Source of the DNA: CAJBLF01 sp964560855
GTDB taxonomy: Bacteria; Patescibacteriota; Gracilibacteria; Absconditabacterales; Absconditicoccaceae
Reading direction: 5' to 3'
Length of the DNA: 15,948 bases
Assembly (NCBI GenBank): GCA_964560855.1
Contig: CAZLLU010000017.1
Location: 1 to 15,948 of the forward strand
Both the position numbers and the translations under genes were made by a program. Of this stretch, positions 1 to 7,963 are shown piece after piece (position 1 is the first letter of the stretch; each line of letters begins with the position of its first letter). The notes below the pieces were generated by a model that did not search any database, was not told the DNA's origin, and was given only the letters and a program-made list of their open reading frames with translations.

Positions 1-579
1 TTGCCTGCAGTACTCCACCACAAAAAAGGAGATGAAAAGGCAGAAAAAATCAAATTGACCGTCAAGGATATCAAGAAGATCATCTTGCCTGAAATGACAT
101 CTGATATGCTCAAGAAGCTTTTCGGTGATAATACTCAATTAAAGAATCAGGAGGATCTCATCGCATATATCACAGAATCTATCGAACATCAAAAATACGA
201 TCAGGAACTCATCAAAAAGATAGAAGAGGTGCTTACTGGTATCAGAAATAAATCTATGAAAGTCGCTATACCGCAGACCTTGGTCAATGAAGAATTGAAA
301 TCAAGGATGAAAAACTTGGAACAGAGATTGGGAGGAAAAGAGAAGATGGACGAGTATTTCAAAAATATGGGAGATGAAAAAGCAAAAGCATTCTTTGAAG
401 ACATCACAAAGGCTGCAGAAGAAAGCTTAGAAAAATTCTTCATCTTACAAAAATTCACCCAATTACTTAAATTGGATGTCGATCGAAATAATTCCGCTCA
501 TTTCGCAGTAGAACAAAAGATCTACGATGCATTGGTAAAAGGAGATACTAGCAAGACCAAAAATCCTCACACTCACTAA
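1..579 (+). CDS. tig: Trigger factor, C-terminal part (5' end outside window)
   Basis: Trigger factor is the ribosome-bound chaperone that shields nascent chains in the cytoplasm. The reading frame is open from the first base, so this is the end of a longer gene and the TTG at position 1 is probably not a real start. The ribosome-binding and most or all of the prolyl isomerase domain lie upstream. What is visible matches the C-terminal chaperone domain: a linker with ILPEMTSDMLKKLFG (family: lPel.DefakklG), the characteristic VAIPQTLVNEELKSRMKNLE block, then QRLGG and a helical tail ending in a short polar KTKNPHTH. There are no in-frame TGA codons in this part. The assignment rests on pattern similarity alone; the helical character and the IPQTLVNEEL motif make it fairly secure. 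Confidence 0.8.
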   Translation: MPAVLHHKKGDEKAEKIKLTVKDIKKIILPEMTSDMLKKLFGDNTQLKNQEDLIAYITESIEHQKYDQELIKKIEEVLTGIRNKSMKVAIPQTLVNEELKSRMKNLEQRLGGKEKMDEYFKNMGDEKAKAFFEDITKAAEESLEKFFILQKFTQLLKLDVDRNNSAHFAVEQKIYDALVKGDTSKTKNPHTH

Positions 580-589
580 ACTACTGATG

Positions 590-731
590 AACAATGAATG
601 ATGAATAACCCCGGCTTACCGAGGGCAAGTGAATGATTGTTGTTGTGTCTAGTATGAACTATTGTAATGTACGATAGCCAATAAAAAAGCATTTCCATCA
701 TTATTCATTTTTAATTATTAATTATTCATTG
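590..731. repeat. MITE-like dispersed repeat, copy A
   Basis: Intergenic repeat between trigger factor and the small membrane protein. Bases 651-677 form a 27-base core that returns, with two differences, in reverse complement at 10468-10494. The left edge (593-607, ATGAATGATGAATA) and the right edge (699-730, TTATTCATTTTTAATTATT and on) are roughly inverse to each other, as terminal inverted repeats would be. A small GC hairpin-like segment (CCCCGGCTTACCGAGGG, 609-625) sits in the left arm; a related segment is in the copy at 12496-12573. No protein is encoded. The right edge ends 6 bases before the next start codon. Confidence 0.6.
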
Positions 732-736
732 CATTT

Positions 737-940
737 ATGTTCAGGTTTCTCCGAGATCTCATCATCTATCCATTTGATCCTCACAAAGAGACGAATAAGT
801 TTTCTGGTTTCCTCAAGGCGTTATTTAAGGATTATCCAGCATTCCTTTGGATAAAACCAAATATCAGGAAGATACTGGCATTTCCATTCGTTATGCTTTT
901 CTATATTTTCAAACACAAGAAACCCTTAGATCAAAAATAG
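737..940 (+). CDS. Small predicted membrane protein, unknown function
   Basis: A 67-residue protein I do not recognise. It starts with ATG directly after the AT-rich end of a dispersed repeat and stops with TAG, followed by a clear terminator. The N-terminal half is mixed charged and aromatic (FRFLRDLIIYPFDPHKE). Residues about 48-59 (LAFPFVMLFYIF) are hydrophobic and long enough for at most one short membrane segment, flanked by lysines (KHKK) that would favour a cytoplasmic C-terminus. There is no Shine-Dalgarno motif and no in-frame TGA. A real gene is supported by the flanking repeat leader and terminator, but a short chance ORF is not excluded. Confidence 0.5.
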   Translation: MFRFLRDLIIYPFDPHKETNKFSGFLKALFKDYPAFLWIKPNIRKILAFPFVMLFYIFKHKKPLDQK

Positions 941-977
941 AGAAACATTTTGCATCAAAGAATATCCTATAATAGAC

Positions 978-1010
978 AAAAAAGTAGCTAAAAATCATAG
1001 CTACTTTTTG
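978..1010. terminator. Bidirectional Rho-independent terminator
   Basis: The 12-base arms AAAAAGTAGCTA (978-990 region) and TAGCTACTTTTT (998-1009) pair around a short loop. The T-run on the plus strand and the A-run before it give a usable T-tract in both directions. It sits between two convergent genes, the small membrane protein on the plus strand and the TIM-barrel gene on the minus strand, and probably ends both transcripts. Confidence 0.8.
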
Positions 1011-1021
1011 TTTATCTTGGC

Positions 1022-1037
1022 ATCCGCGAAAGCGGAT
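1022..1037. repeat. Short GC hairpin with GAAA loop
   Basis: ATCCGC and GCGGAT pair perfectly around GAAA, a GNRA-type tetraloop, two bases beyond the stop codon of the minus-strand TIM-barrel gene. It stands out as GC-rich in an AT-rich context and resembles the short hairpins at 3663-3803 and 6139-6154. It could protect the 3' end of the mRNA; this is inference. Confidence 0.55.
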
Positions 1038-1039
1038 AT

Positions 1040-1936
1040 TTAGTCTAATTCTACTTCTTCATAATTTTCCTTGAGATATGTTCTCGATTTTTTGAGGATA
1101 ATCTTGACCTTATCAGAATCTGCAAGATCTGATTTCGCTATTTTGACTTTGGTGCTGACATAGCGATTGTATCAGAATTCCTTCAATCTTTTGAGGAATG
1201 TAGGCAATTTCAAAACACCTTCGCCAGGAAGGATATGCCCTTCACCGATTCTTGTCTTATCGGAAAGATAGATGACGGAAAGATAGGGAAGGAAATCTTT
1301 CATCTTTCTCATGAATTCTGTCTCGAAAGAATCAGAATCAAGATTAGCGACATCCAATCCTATGTAACAAAGATATTTTTTAACGATTTCGACCATATTG
1401 CTGAAGCGATATTTCGGTATAGGCAAAGCAAATATACTGGAATCCTCAGGATTGATGATAGTGAAATGAATACTCTTATTATCTTTTCTCCGTCTGAGGA
1501 TATTGTCTGCGATAAAGTTGAATGCTTTGAAATTAAAAAATGTAGGAGCATTGATTGCAATGGTATCTGCACCCAATTCATAGCAGAGATCTATCGCTCT
1601 ATTTATTTCCTTGTCGTTAAGATTATCTGACGTCTGGATGACTCTTACAGGAAGCTCATATTTGTCTGAGAGTTTCTTTACGTAATCAACCTTCCGTGCA
1701 TCGAAATTTTTCCAGATAGCGAGATCAAGTCCATCGAAACCTGCCTCTTTGACGAGATCGAACACAAGATCCAACCCATATCCAGAAAGGGAATCTGAAC
1801 TGAATAAGCATTCAGATTTTTTTATTTCTCTCTTAGGATTTCACTGAGGATCGCCTTCTTCTATATCGAAGAAAAAATCCTTCTTGATAGATCATAATGA
1901 TGATTGTTCTATTGGTCTTTCTTTTTTGTTTGCCAT
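1040..1936 (-). CDS. Sugar phosphate isomerase/epimerase-like TIM-barrel protein
   Basis: A 298-residue protein assembled by reading three in-frame TGA codons as glycine (SSLGSIKK, PQGNPK, EFGYNR). It resembles the AP-endonuclease-2/xylose-isomerase-like TIM-barrel family, whose members isomerise sugars or cut abasic DNA with divalent metals. Visible family blocks are the first strand and helix LVFDLVKEAGFDGLDLAIW, the mid region GADTIAINAP, FTIINPED with a possible metal glutamate, YIGLDVANLD with an aspartate, and IYLSDKTRIGEGHILPGEG, matching the family's H-x-x-D...H...G-x-G region but with Y for the first histidine. About 40 polar residues precede the barrel. The ATG at 1936 is chosen because it is the first in frame after a stop and a good promoter lies 34 bases upstream. 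The substrate cannot be told. Confidence 0.7.
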
Positions 1937-1969
1937 TGCTTTGGTAAGAAACAATATAAATCGCCTACA

Positions 1970-1997
1970 ATTATACTTTTTTTGCGGGATTTTGCAA
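1970..1997 (-). promoter_or_regulatory. Promoter for the TIM-barrel gene
   Basis: On the minus strand TTGCAA (1997-1992) is followed, after 16 bases, by a perfect TATAAT (1975-1970). The predicted start of transcription would give a leader of about 27 bases before the ATG at 1936. It is nearly identical in form to the promoter before atpC (TTGCAC, 16 bases, TATAAT). Confidence 0.65.
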
Positions 1998-2089
1998 ATT
2001 TTTATGCAGGAAGAAAACTTTATGAAAAATTTATCCATTCTTCAATCAAATCTATTGAAACATATATTTGAAGGAAAATGTACAAATTT

Positions 2090-3142
2090 TTATGGAGTCG
2101 TTCAAAGGTCGAGCGTGAAGAGAAATCATTTATGATCTGAACCTGGAATATCCAAAACATTCAAGGTATCTATTTTGAGGGAATTCGTACTCCGAAGATG
2201 GTCGATATGAGCAAAGAAAAGAGGAAGCTCCTTTAGTTTCCAGGTAAACAGGAATGGTATGCATTTGGTGGCATTAACGAGATCACCGGAAAAAGCGGAG
2301 TCCAAAATAGGATAATTATTAGATCGCGGCGTTATATTGAAATCACCGACGACCACGATATTATGATGTTTCCTATCAGATTCATGCTGTTTGAAATTAT
2401 CGACAAACGTCTGGAGCTGTTCATTTCTCATCAGAAAATGAGCATAACTATCGGGAGAACTGGTATGTACAAGATAGAAATAGAGTTCCTGTCATTTATA
2501 CGGTATAGAGAAATACCCATATCTCCATGTCCCTTGAGGGAAATCATCAGCTTTGTTGGTGATAGGATATTTACTAAAGACCATGCTTCCTATGAAGGTT
2601 TTAGATCGTGTGGTATTGTTGGTGTAGGGATAGTTTTTTTCGAGAAAGGTTTTGAGATGATCATAGTGATGGTCTGCAAATTCCACGAACATAAGCATAT
2701 CCGGATTAGCTTCGGAAATCGTTTGCTCGATAGCGTCATATTGTTTGTTGTCTTTGTGGATATTTGCAAACAAGATAGTCAATGCGCCGGTAGAGGATTG
2801 AGAATCAGGCGATTCAGTACTATAGAAATGATTGAATTGCCTACTCAAAATAAAGAAAAACACACAGAATATCAAAAACGATATGCCTCGGAAATAACGA
2901 CGGGATTGATGAGGATATCAGGGCTTCATCTTTTTTCTGAGCTGTATGAAACTTATGAGAACAAAAAACAATGAGATGCCTACGAGATAGGGCAAAAAGC
3001 TCATCATAAGCTCGGTGATATAATATCCAGGGAAAAAAAACGGAAAGAGAAATATAAGTATAATTATAAGTATCGATGCTATCATAGAAAAAATGAAAAA
3101 GCTAAACAAGAGATAAGATACAAAAAAGAGAGAAGTATGCAA
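2090..3142 (-). CDS. Membrane-anchored endonuclease/exonuclease/phosphatase family protein
   Basis: A 350-residue protein joined across four TGA glycine codons (KPGYPH, YKGQEL, HKGFLF, DLGTTP). The N-terminus is strongly hydrophobic with about two membrane segments (residues 4-35 and 45-66), then a short basic stretch and a third hydrophobic segment near residues 83-97. The rest is an EEP (Mg-dependent phosphoesterase) domain: ANIHKDN, DMLMFVEF with the metal glutamate, VHTSSPDSY, VVVGDFNITP (D267, N269), HIDH (D314, H315) and GSDHK (D336, H337). All catalytic motifs are present. The layout resembles YafD-type proteins, with the enzyme outside or at the membrane surface; the substrate is unknown. 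The start is uncertain: TTG at 3142 is the longest sensible choice but lies just after a terminator; ATG at 3085 is the alternative. Confidence 0.8.
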
Positions 3143-3143
3143 A

Positions 3144-3175
3144 CAAAAAAAGCTATATAGAATTCTATACAGCTT
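3144..3175 (-). terminator. Rho-independent terminator after the CxxC protein gene
   Basis: Bases 3151-3174 are an almost perfect palindrome around GAATTC (AGCTATATAG and CTATACAGCT arms), followed on the minus strand by seven T (3151-3145). It lies 14 bases beyond the stop codon at 3189 and just upstream of the phosphoesterase gene, so the two minus-strand genes are probably separate transcripts or only partly coupled. Confidence 0.65.
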
Positions 3176-3188
3176 TTGTCGGAATAAA

Positions 3189-3536
3189 TTAATTTAGTCA
3201 AATATCAGGTATGATATCATGACTATTTCCTTCATGGAAGACAATGACCGAAACTATATCCTTGTTTTGGTATTCGTCATGTCTTACTTGAATCACAAGT
3301 TGCATGACTTTTTTCTCGGTATTTTGTTCTGCAAAATAGAACTTAGTCCCGGATTCAATATCATCCCCGGTTTCATTAATACTAAGAGTATCTTTCCTGA
3401 TACCATGGAGACATCCCCCACATTTGTAAGCTTTCAGAACAGCTTGTGATGAGATAAGACGGATATTCTGATACTTTCTCGTAATTTCCGATGGAATTTT
3501 GATTTCGGGGAGCTGATGTTTGATTTCTTTTACCAT
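3189..3536 (-). CDS. Small protein with one CxxC motif, unknown function
   Basis: A 115-residue protein that I do not recognise. Its last codons lie beyond a TGA read as glycine (IIPDIGLN, stop TAA). The N-terminal third is basic and helical, then comes KCGGC (C39, C42), the only cysteines, so the pair could be redox active or bind metal together with a partner or as a dimer. The C-terminal half looks beta-rich: GTKFYFAEQN, KKVMQLVIQVRHDEY, DIVSVIVFHEGN. There is no signal peptide or membrane segment. It starts with ATG, has a plausible promoter 44 bases upstream and its own terminator, so it looks like a single-gene unit. Confidence 0.6.
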
Positions 3537-3579
3537 TGATAGATATTTTTTGAGTTAATGTTTTTGTTTTAGAGTGAAA

Positions 3580-3607
3580 CATATACTCTTTTTCTCGAAA
3601 AATACAA
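3580..3607 (-). promoter_or_regulatory. Possible promoter for the CxxC protein gene
   Basis: On the minus strand TTGTAT (3607-3602) and TATATG (3585-3580) are separated by 16 bases, 44 bases before the ATG at 3536. The surrounding bases are AT-rich, so a chance match is possible. Confidence 0.4.
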
Positions 3608-3662
3608 CACTTTTTCATTTTTTATTGACTAGAGACGCTAAATCGCTACTACATAAACCAAA

Positions 3663-3803
3663 CATCCTTCGGATGATAAAACGATAAATTCCCTACGGGC
3701 GATAAAAATGATAAATTTTATCGCGAACGCAGTGAGCTTTTTATCGTGACCCCGCAGTCCTGCGGGGGAATTTTTATCGCGAGCCAAAGGCGAGCATTTA
3801 TCG
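3663..3803. repeat. Array of TTTATCG words and short GC hairpins
   Basis: Non-coding stretch before miaB. The word TTTATCG appears on the plus strand at 3717, 3740, 3773 and 3797, and as CGATAAA at 3682 and 3700. Between them are small hairpins: CATCC-TTC-GGATG (3663-3675), CCC-TAC-GGG (3691-3699), CCCCGCA-GTCC-TGCGGGG (3750-3767) and a GCC-AAA-GGC unit (3783-3791). The words point in opposite directions in the left and right halves, giving the array a mirror-like layout. No T-tract follows the strong hairpin, so it is not a classical terminator. It recalls bacterial REP/BIME clusters. Confidence 0.6.
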
Positions 3804-3810
3804 ATCATAC

Positions 3811-5253
3811 ATGAAATTCCATATCCTCATCTTCGGATGCCAGATGAACTATGCAGATAGTGCAAGGATCAGAGCAGTACTTCAGAACTGTTGATTCTCT
3901 TATACCGAAAAAATAGAAGAAGCCGATATCGTCATCTTCGATACTTGTTCTGTAAGACAAAAAGCTGAAGATAAGATTACCGGAAAATTGAAAACACTCA
4001 GGAAAGATCAGAAAGTTCGGATCACCGGATGTATGATACAACACACCTTAAGAAATTCAAAATTCAGAATGCAGAATTCAAAATTAAATATAGGTAATTT
4101 CCTATGACCTATAGCGAGCAAAAATCCAGAAATAATATGATTGACTACAGAAGAAATAAACAATCCTTCTACCTCCCACCTTCTACCTTCTACCTTAGTC
4201 CCTATAAACAACGCTTTCAATCCCTTATTTCACAAGCTTACTCAGAAGCGAAAAAACATAGAGCTTATGCGAAGAATCGATGATACTGGATTCCTTCCAT
4301 TAATGCTCAAGAAATTTTGATACAAAATAAAATATGATAAGGAGCTCATCAATGAATATGAAAAAATACTTCCTGACGGATTTCAGATATCGATGAATAC
4401 TCACAAGACAACTGCTTATGTACCCATTTCCACGGGTTGCAACCAATTCTGCGCTTATTGTATCGTACCATATGCAAGAGGTTTGGAAAGATATTTTCCC
4501 GTCAAACAGATCGTCAATGAAGTAAAAATCCATCTAAAAAATTGAGCGCAAGAAATAGTTTTGCTTGGTCAGATCGTCAATAAGCATCCAGAATTCGTAA
4601 AAATAGTAAAAGAGGTTTTGAAGCTCAAATGACTGAAACGACTGAGATACACGTCACCATATCCTACCTATTATAGCAAAGAATTGTTAGCCTTACATGA
4701 AAAAGAAGAAAAACTGTGTCCACATATCCATATGCCGTTGCAGTCCGGATCAGATAATGTATTGAAAAAAATGTTTAGAGGATATACCGTCAAACAAGCG
4801 AAAGAATTTATCGACAATATCAGGAAATTGAAAAGGAATATCAGCATCACGACCGATATCATCGTAGGATTCCCATGAGAGACGGAAGCAGATTTCAAGA
4901 AGACCTTATCGCTCGTGAAATACGGAAAATTCGATATGATCTACATCGGAATCTATTCCCAGAGACCATGAACATTGGCAGCAAAACAATATCCTGACGA
5001 TATTTCACGTTCGGTAAAACGGGAGAGATGGAACAGACTCAATGACGTCCTGACAGATATTTCCCTGAAAAACAACAAGAAAGAGCTCTGAACTATCAGG
5101 ACCGTCCTCATCAATAAGAAAAACGAGTGATGTACTGATAATATGAAACAAATTCTCATAGACCCCAAAAAAACAGCTAAGATATGAGATTTCGCTCAGA
5201 TAAAAATCACGAAAGCCGCACCTTTCAAGCTTTATGGGGAGATTATAGGATAA
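3811..5253 (+). CDS. miaB: tRNA-2-methylthio-N6-dimethylallyladenosine synthase (MiaB)
   Basis: A radical SAM enzyme that adds a methylthio group to isopentenyl-adenosine 37 of tRNAs. The 480-residue product needs 11 TGA codons read as glycine, for example NGAQEIVLLGQ and IVGFPGETEADF. Domains in order: N-terminal methylthiotransferase domain with FGCQMN (C10), DTCSVRQKAEDK (C46) and GCM (C74), the three ligands of the second Fe-S cluster; radical SAM domain with GCNQFCAYC (C210, C214, C217), MPLQSGSD, and a C-terminal TRAM-like region from about residue 415. The DTCSVRQKAE motif favours MiaB over RimO or MtaB. Between C74 and C210 the protein has a low-complexity insert encoded by repeat-like DNA (4053-4205). 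The usual LLGQNVN motif reads LLGQIVN. ATG at 3811 gives a normal N-terminus. Confidence 0.9.
4053..4205. repeat. Repeat-like DNA inside miaB
   Basis: Bases 4053-4086 consist of AATTCAAAATTCAGAAT-type units and 4165-4200 of CTTCTACC units (ACCTTCTACCTTCTACC). Both look like the low-complexity filler usually seen between genes, yet they are in frame and encode NSKFRMQNSKL and NNPSTSHLLPSTLVP. They lie between the N-terminal and radical SAM domains, where family members tolerate loops. Confidence 0.5.
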
Positions 5254-5264
5254 AAGGATTTCTC

Positions 5265-5292
5265 TTGCATATCCAGACCAAATTTGTATCAC
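5265..5292 (+). promoter_or_regulatory. Weak possible promoter for uppS
   Basis: TTGCAT (5265-5270) and TATCAC (5287-5292) are 16 bases apart, 58 bases before the uppS start. The -10 match is poor; uppS may instead be transcribed with miaB, whose stop is 96 bases upstream. Confidence 0.25.
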
Positions 5293-5349
5293 TATACACA
5301 CAAATTACCGAATATTTTTTTGTTATTTTTGATTCTTACTTATTTATTC

Positions 5350-6051
5350 ATGCAGTACCCGAAACACGTTGCTATTGTCCCTGACGGGAATAGAACACGA
5401 GCAAAAGCAAACGGAAAAACAGTCGCAGAAGCATACATGATATCATACGAAAGAGCAGTTGAATTGATCCAATACACATTCACCAAGACCGACGTAAAAG
5501 TGTTTACGCTCCGAGGGCTTAGTACCGAAAACGCAAAGAAAAGGCCAAAAGAGGAATATGATTTCCTTATGTCTATGTATAAAATCGTAGAGGAGGACCT
5601 CGATGAATTCATGGCAGCAAACAAGATTAACTTCAAGGTAATAGGTGATCTAAACTGAGTCACGGACGACTTTAGAGAATACTTATTAGCGAAACAAGAA
5701 AGAAATACCTACGATTCCGATAGATATTTCGTCTTCGCCATCAATTACGGAGGTAGAGATGAGATTATCAGAGGTGTACAAAAACTAGCGAAAGAAGGGA
5801 AAGATCTGACCACTGTCACGGAAGACGATATTTCCCACGCATTGGATCTCGGAAATGTTCCACCTATCGAACTTGTCATCAGAACAAAAGGAGATCAAGC
5901 ACAGAGAACATCAGGATTCATGTCACGACGAATAGGATATGCAGAACTCTATTTCACTGCAAAGAAATGCCCAGAATTCGATATACCGGAATTAGAAAAA
6001 GCACTGACATGGTTCAATGAAATGGCTGACTTACGTAATTACGGGAAATAA
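5350..6051 (+). CDS. uppS: Undecaprenyl diphosphate synthase (cis-prenyltransferase)
   Basis: Makes the C55 lipid carrier for cell wall and surface glycan assembly by adding isopentenyl units to farnesyl diphosphate in cis. The 233-residue protein shows all landmarks: HVAIVPDGN (catalytic D12, family DGNGRWAK but here DGNRTRAK), FTLRGLSTEN with the RPKEEYDFLM helix, FAINYGGRDEI, and the C-terminal ELVIRTKGDQAQRTSGFM...YAELYFT block with the substrate-binding arginines. One TGA is read as glycine (GDLNGVT). ATG at 5350 is chosen because the family N-terminus begins a few residues before PKHVAI; the frame is open 66 bases further upstream, but that extension is hydrophobic and without homology. 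The substitution of the usual GRW after DGN by RTR is unusual and may be lineage-specific. Confidence 0.9.
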
Positions 6052-6060
6052 TCAACAAAA

Positions 6061-6133
6061 TAGCTTCAGATCGTTTCAGATAGACTCAGATAGCTCCAGG
6101 TTGTTGTAATATAGCTGCAATCTGCTGCAATCT
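6061..6133. repeat. 10-bp tandem repeats upstream of dnaN
   Basis: Four consecutive decamers, TAGCTTCAGA, TCGTTTCAGA, TAGACTCAGA and TAGCTCCAGG, fill 6061-6100. The word TCAGAT thus recurs at 6066, 6076 and 6086. After an 11-base gap a second pair of related decamers is found: GCTGCAATCT at 6114-6123 and an identical copy at 6124-6133. The period of 10 bases is close to one helical turn. The array fills much of the 150-base gap between uppS and dnaN. No DnaA box (TTATCCACA) is visible. Confidence 0.65.
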
Positions 6134-6138
6134 GTAGC

Positions 6139-6154
6139 GTTCGCCTTGGCGAAC
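6139..6154. repeat. Short perfect hairpin upstream of dnaN
   Basis: GTTCGCC and GGCGAAC pair perfectly around TT. No T-tract follows, so it is not a typical terminator. It belongs in style to the other short GC hairpins at 1022-1037 and 3663-3803. Confidence 0.5.
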
Positions 6155-6201
6155 ATGAGGCGATATGCGACAATCCCTTTTAGTCATTTAAGTAAAAAGA
6201 G

Positions 6202-7335
6202 ATGAAAATCACCATCGAAACAGCTAAGCTTATGGAGATCGTTGATCTCGGATTGAGGTTTGTATCCAAAAATGCAACCTTACCGATCCTACAAAATTTC
6301 TACTTCAAAGCATCAATCGATTCACTGCTTTTGAGAGCTACCGATATGGAAAAATATATCGAGATAGAGATGCCATGTAAAGTGCTCATGGAAGGTGCTA
6401 TCACTGTCAATGCAAGGATGTTTTCCGATATTATCAAGGCTATAGAAGAAAAAGAGATAGAATTGAGCGTTGATCAGAAAACACAGATCATGACTTTGAA
6501 ATCAGCTAAAGATACATTCGATATCAACGGTATCGCAGCAAGCGAATATGTAGCGCTACCTGAAGTGCCAAATGAAAATACTATGGATGTCGAAACGCAA
6601 TTATTTGCAGATGGTGTAGGAAAAGTAGAATACGCAGTGACCGAGAAAAATTTCAGTCCAGTACTGACAGGAGTATTATTGAAAGCGAAAGAAGATAATC
6701 TTATCTTTGTCGGAACAGATTCATTCAGATTATCAGAATTCAAAGCTCAATCAAATATAAAGGAAAGCGATTTTGCGCTTATCGTGCCAAAGATCACTAT
6801 GACCGATATCCAAAAAATCTCCGAATATGCAATGAGCAACGAAACAGATAGTATCACAGTAAAATATTCAGAAAACCTGATTGCATTCCAAGTACAAGTA
6901 AAAGATATGAAAATATTGGCTACTTCATTACTCATCCAAGGAAACTTCCCTGAATATGATAGAGAGGAAATTATGCCAAGAAATTTCAATACCAAAATAT
7001 TGGTAGATAAGAATCTCTGTGAAAAAGCAATCAGAAAAATCGGAATTTTGACAAGGGATATCAATAACTATATCCAGATAGAAACAACAAAAGATAGTAT
7101 CATCATTTCATCAGGAAAGACAGACAAAGGAGCTGGTACGACCAATATCCCTGCTATCATCGAAGGAAATCAGGTAACATTCGGAATCAATGGAAAATAT
7201 ATCACCGACTTTATCAAAATCATCAAAGGAGATGAACTAGTCTTCAATGTCGTTGATAATCAGAAACCATTAATCCTTATGGATAAAGATGAAACCAACT
7301 ATAGATATGTAGTCAGACCGCTTATTAATTCCTAA
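6202..7335 (+). CDS. dnaN: DNA polymerase III sliding clamp, beta subunit
   Basis: The ring-shaped processivity factor that holds the replicative polymerase on DNA. At 377 residues it has normal length for the family and three similar clamp domains in a row. Recognisable are the N-terminus MKITIETAKLMEIVDLGLRFVSKNATLPILQNF, with the usual 'lPIL.n...' turn, LLLRATDMEKYIE, the middle domain with FSPVLTGVLLKAKEDNLIFVGTDSFRLSEF, and the C-terminal end RYVVRPLINS, close to the family's '.yv.mPlr'. It contains no TGA codon, unlike most neighbours. GAG 3 bases before ATG is the only weak ribosome-binding match. It is followed after 7 bases by a prepilin-like gene, suggesting co-transcription. dnaA, often next to dnaN in bacteria, is not next to it here. 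Confidence 0.95.
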   Translation: MKITIETAKLMEIVDLGLRFVSKNATLPILQNFYFKASIDSLLLRATDMEKYIEIEMPCKVLMEGAITVNARMFSDIIKAIEEKEIELSVDQKTQIMTLKSAKDTFDINGIAASEYVALPEVPNENTMDVETQLFADGVGKVEYAVTEKNFSPVLTGVLLKAKEDNLIFVGTDSFRLSEFKAQSNIKESDFALIVPKITMTDIQKISEYAMSNETDSITVKYSENLIAFQVQVKDMKILATSLLIQGNFPEYDREEIMPRNFNTKILVDKNLCEKAIRKIGILTRDINNYIQIETTKDSIIISSGKTDKGAGTTNIPAIIEGNQVTFGINGKYITDFIKIIKGDELVFNVVDNQKPLILMDKDETNYRYVVRPLINS

Positions 7336-7342
7336 ATAGCAT

Positions 7343-7957
7343 ATGCAAAAAAAAAGGAAAGGATTCAGTTTCCTCGAAATGCTCATTGTCATGATGATTG
7401 TGGGTATTCTATTTGTAGTTTTCAGATCAGCATTCCAAGTAAAGAACAAGGATCTTCTCTATGGAGAAGCATGCATCGAGACAATCTACGGAGAGATCAA
7501 TAATTTTCTGCATGCTGCAGTGAGCAGCAAATCATTGACGGTATCATGAACGCAGATTTTCCCAGCAAGATATATCATCAGTTTCCTACCTTTGGAACAG
7601 AGAGTGACTATAGGATATGAAGAGGAGAACAGTCCATATACGCTATATAAAAATATACCTATGACAGGCAATACAATCGATTATTGTAGAGATAATGAAT
7701 ATAGTATAGTATTGAGTGGAGATACGTATGATATTGCGATAAACAAGGGGCTGCAGAAAAATCAAGATATGCAATTTTTCTCGATTTCCTGAGTGGGGAT
7801 CGTAAGTACCGGTGAAAATATCTTGCGGCAATGTGATTTACAGCAAACGGTCTGTAAGAAGTTGGCGCGTTTCGAAACGGATACAAGAACTATTACCATC
7901 AAGAAACAGATTTGCCTGACGTTTACAGGAAACGATTGCCTTGAACGGGATAACTAA
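7343..7957 (+). CDS. Type IV prepilin-like (pseudopilin) protein
   Basis: A 204-residue protein with a class III signal: a short basic leader MQKKRKG, then the cleavage point G7/F8 and the hydrophobic helix FSFLEMLIVMMIVGILFVVF, with the conserved glutamate at position 5 of the mature protein (E12). This is what prepilin peptidase processes and type IV pilus or type II secretion machines assemble. The rest is a globular domain without further recognised motif, holding six cysteines, including four in the last 45 residues (QCDLQQTVCKK, QICLTF, NDCLERD), which could form disulfides outside the cell. Two TGA codons are read as glycine (VSGTQ, ISGVG). It starts 7 bases after dnaN. No other pilus gene is in the window, so its partners are elsewhere. 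Confidence 0.8.
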
Positions 7958-7963
7958 AAATTA

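Noticed and set aside
2363..2974. 203-residue plus-strand open frame.
   Set aside because: It lies opposite the phosphoesterase gene, whose motifs (GDFN, SDH) are on the minus strand.
5284..5349. Upstream extension of uppS with a hydrophobic segment.
   Set aside because: Family members begin just before the PKHVAI block; the extension has no counterpart and the ATG at 5350 is well placed.
6052..6201. A chromosomal origin with DnaA boxes before dnaN.
   Set aside because: No TTATCCACA-like box is visible; the decamer repeats alone do not prove an origin.
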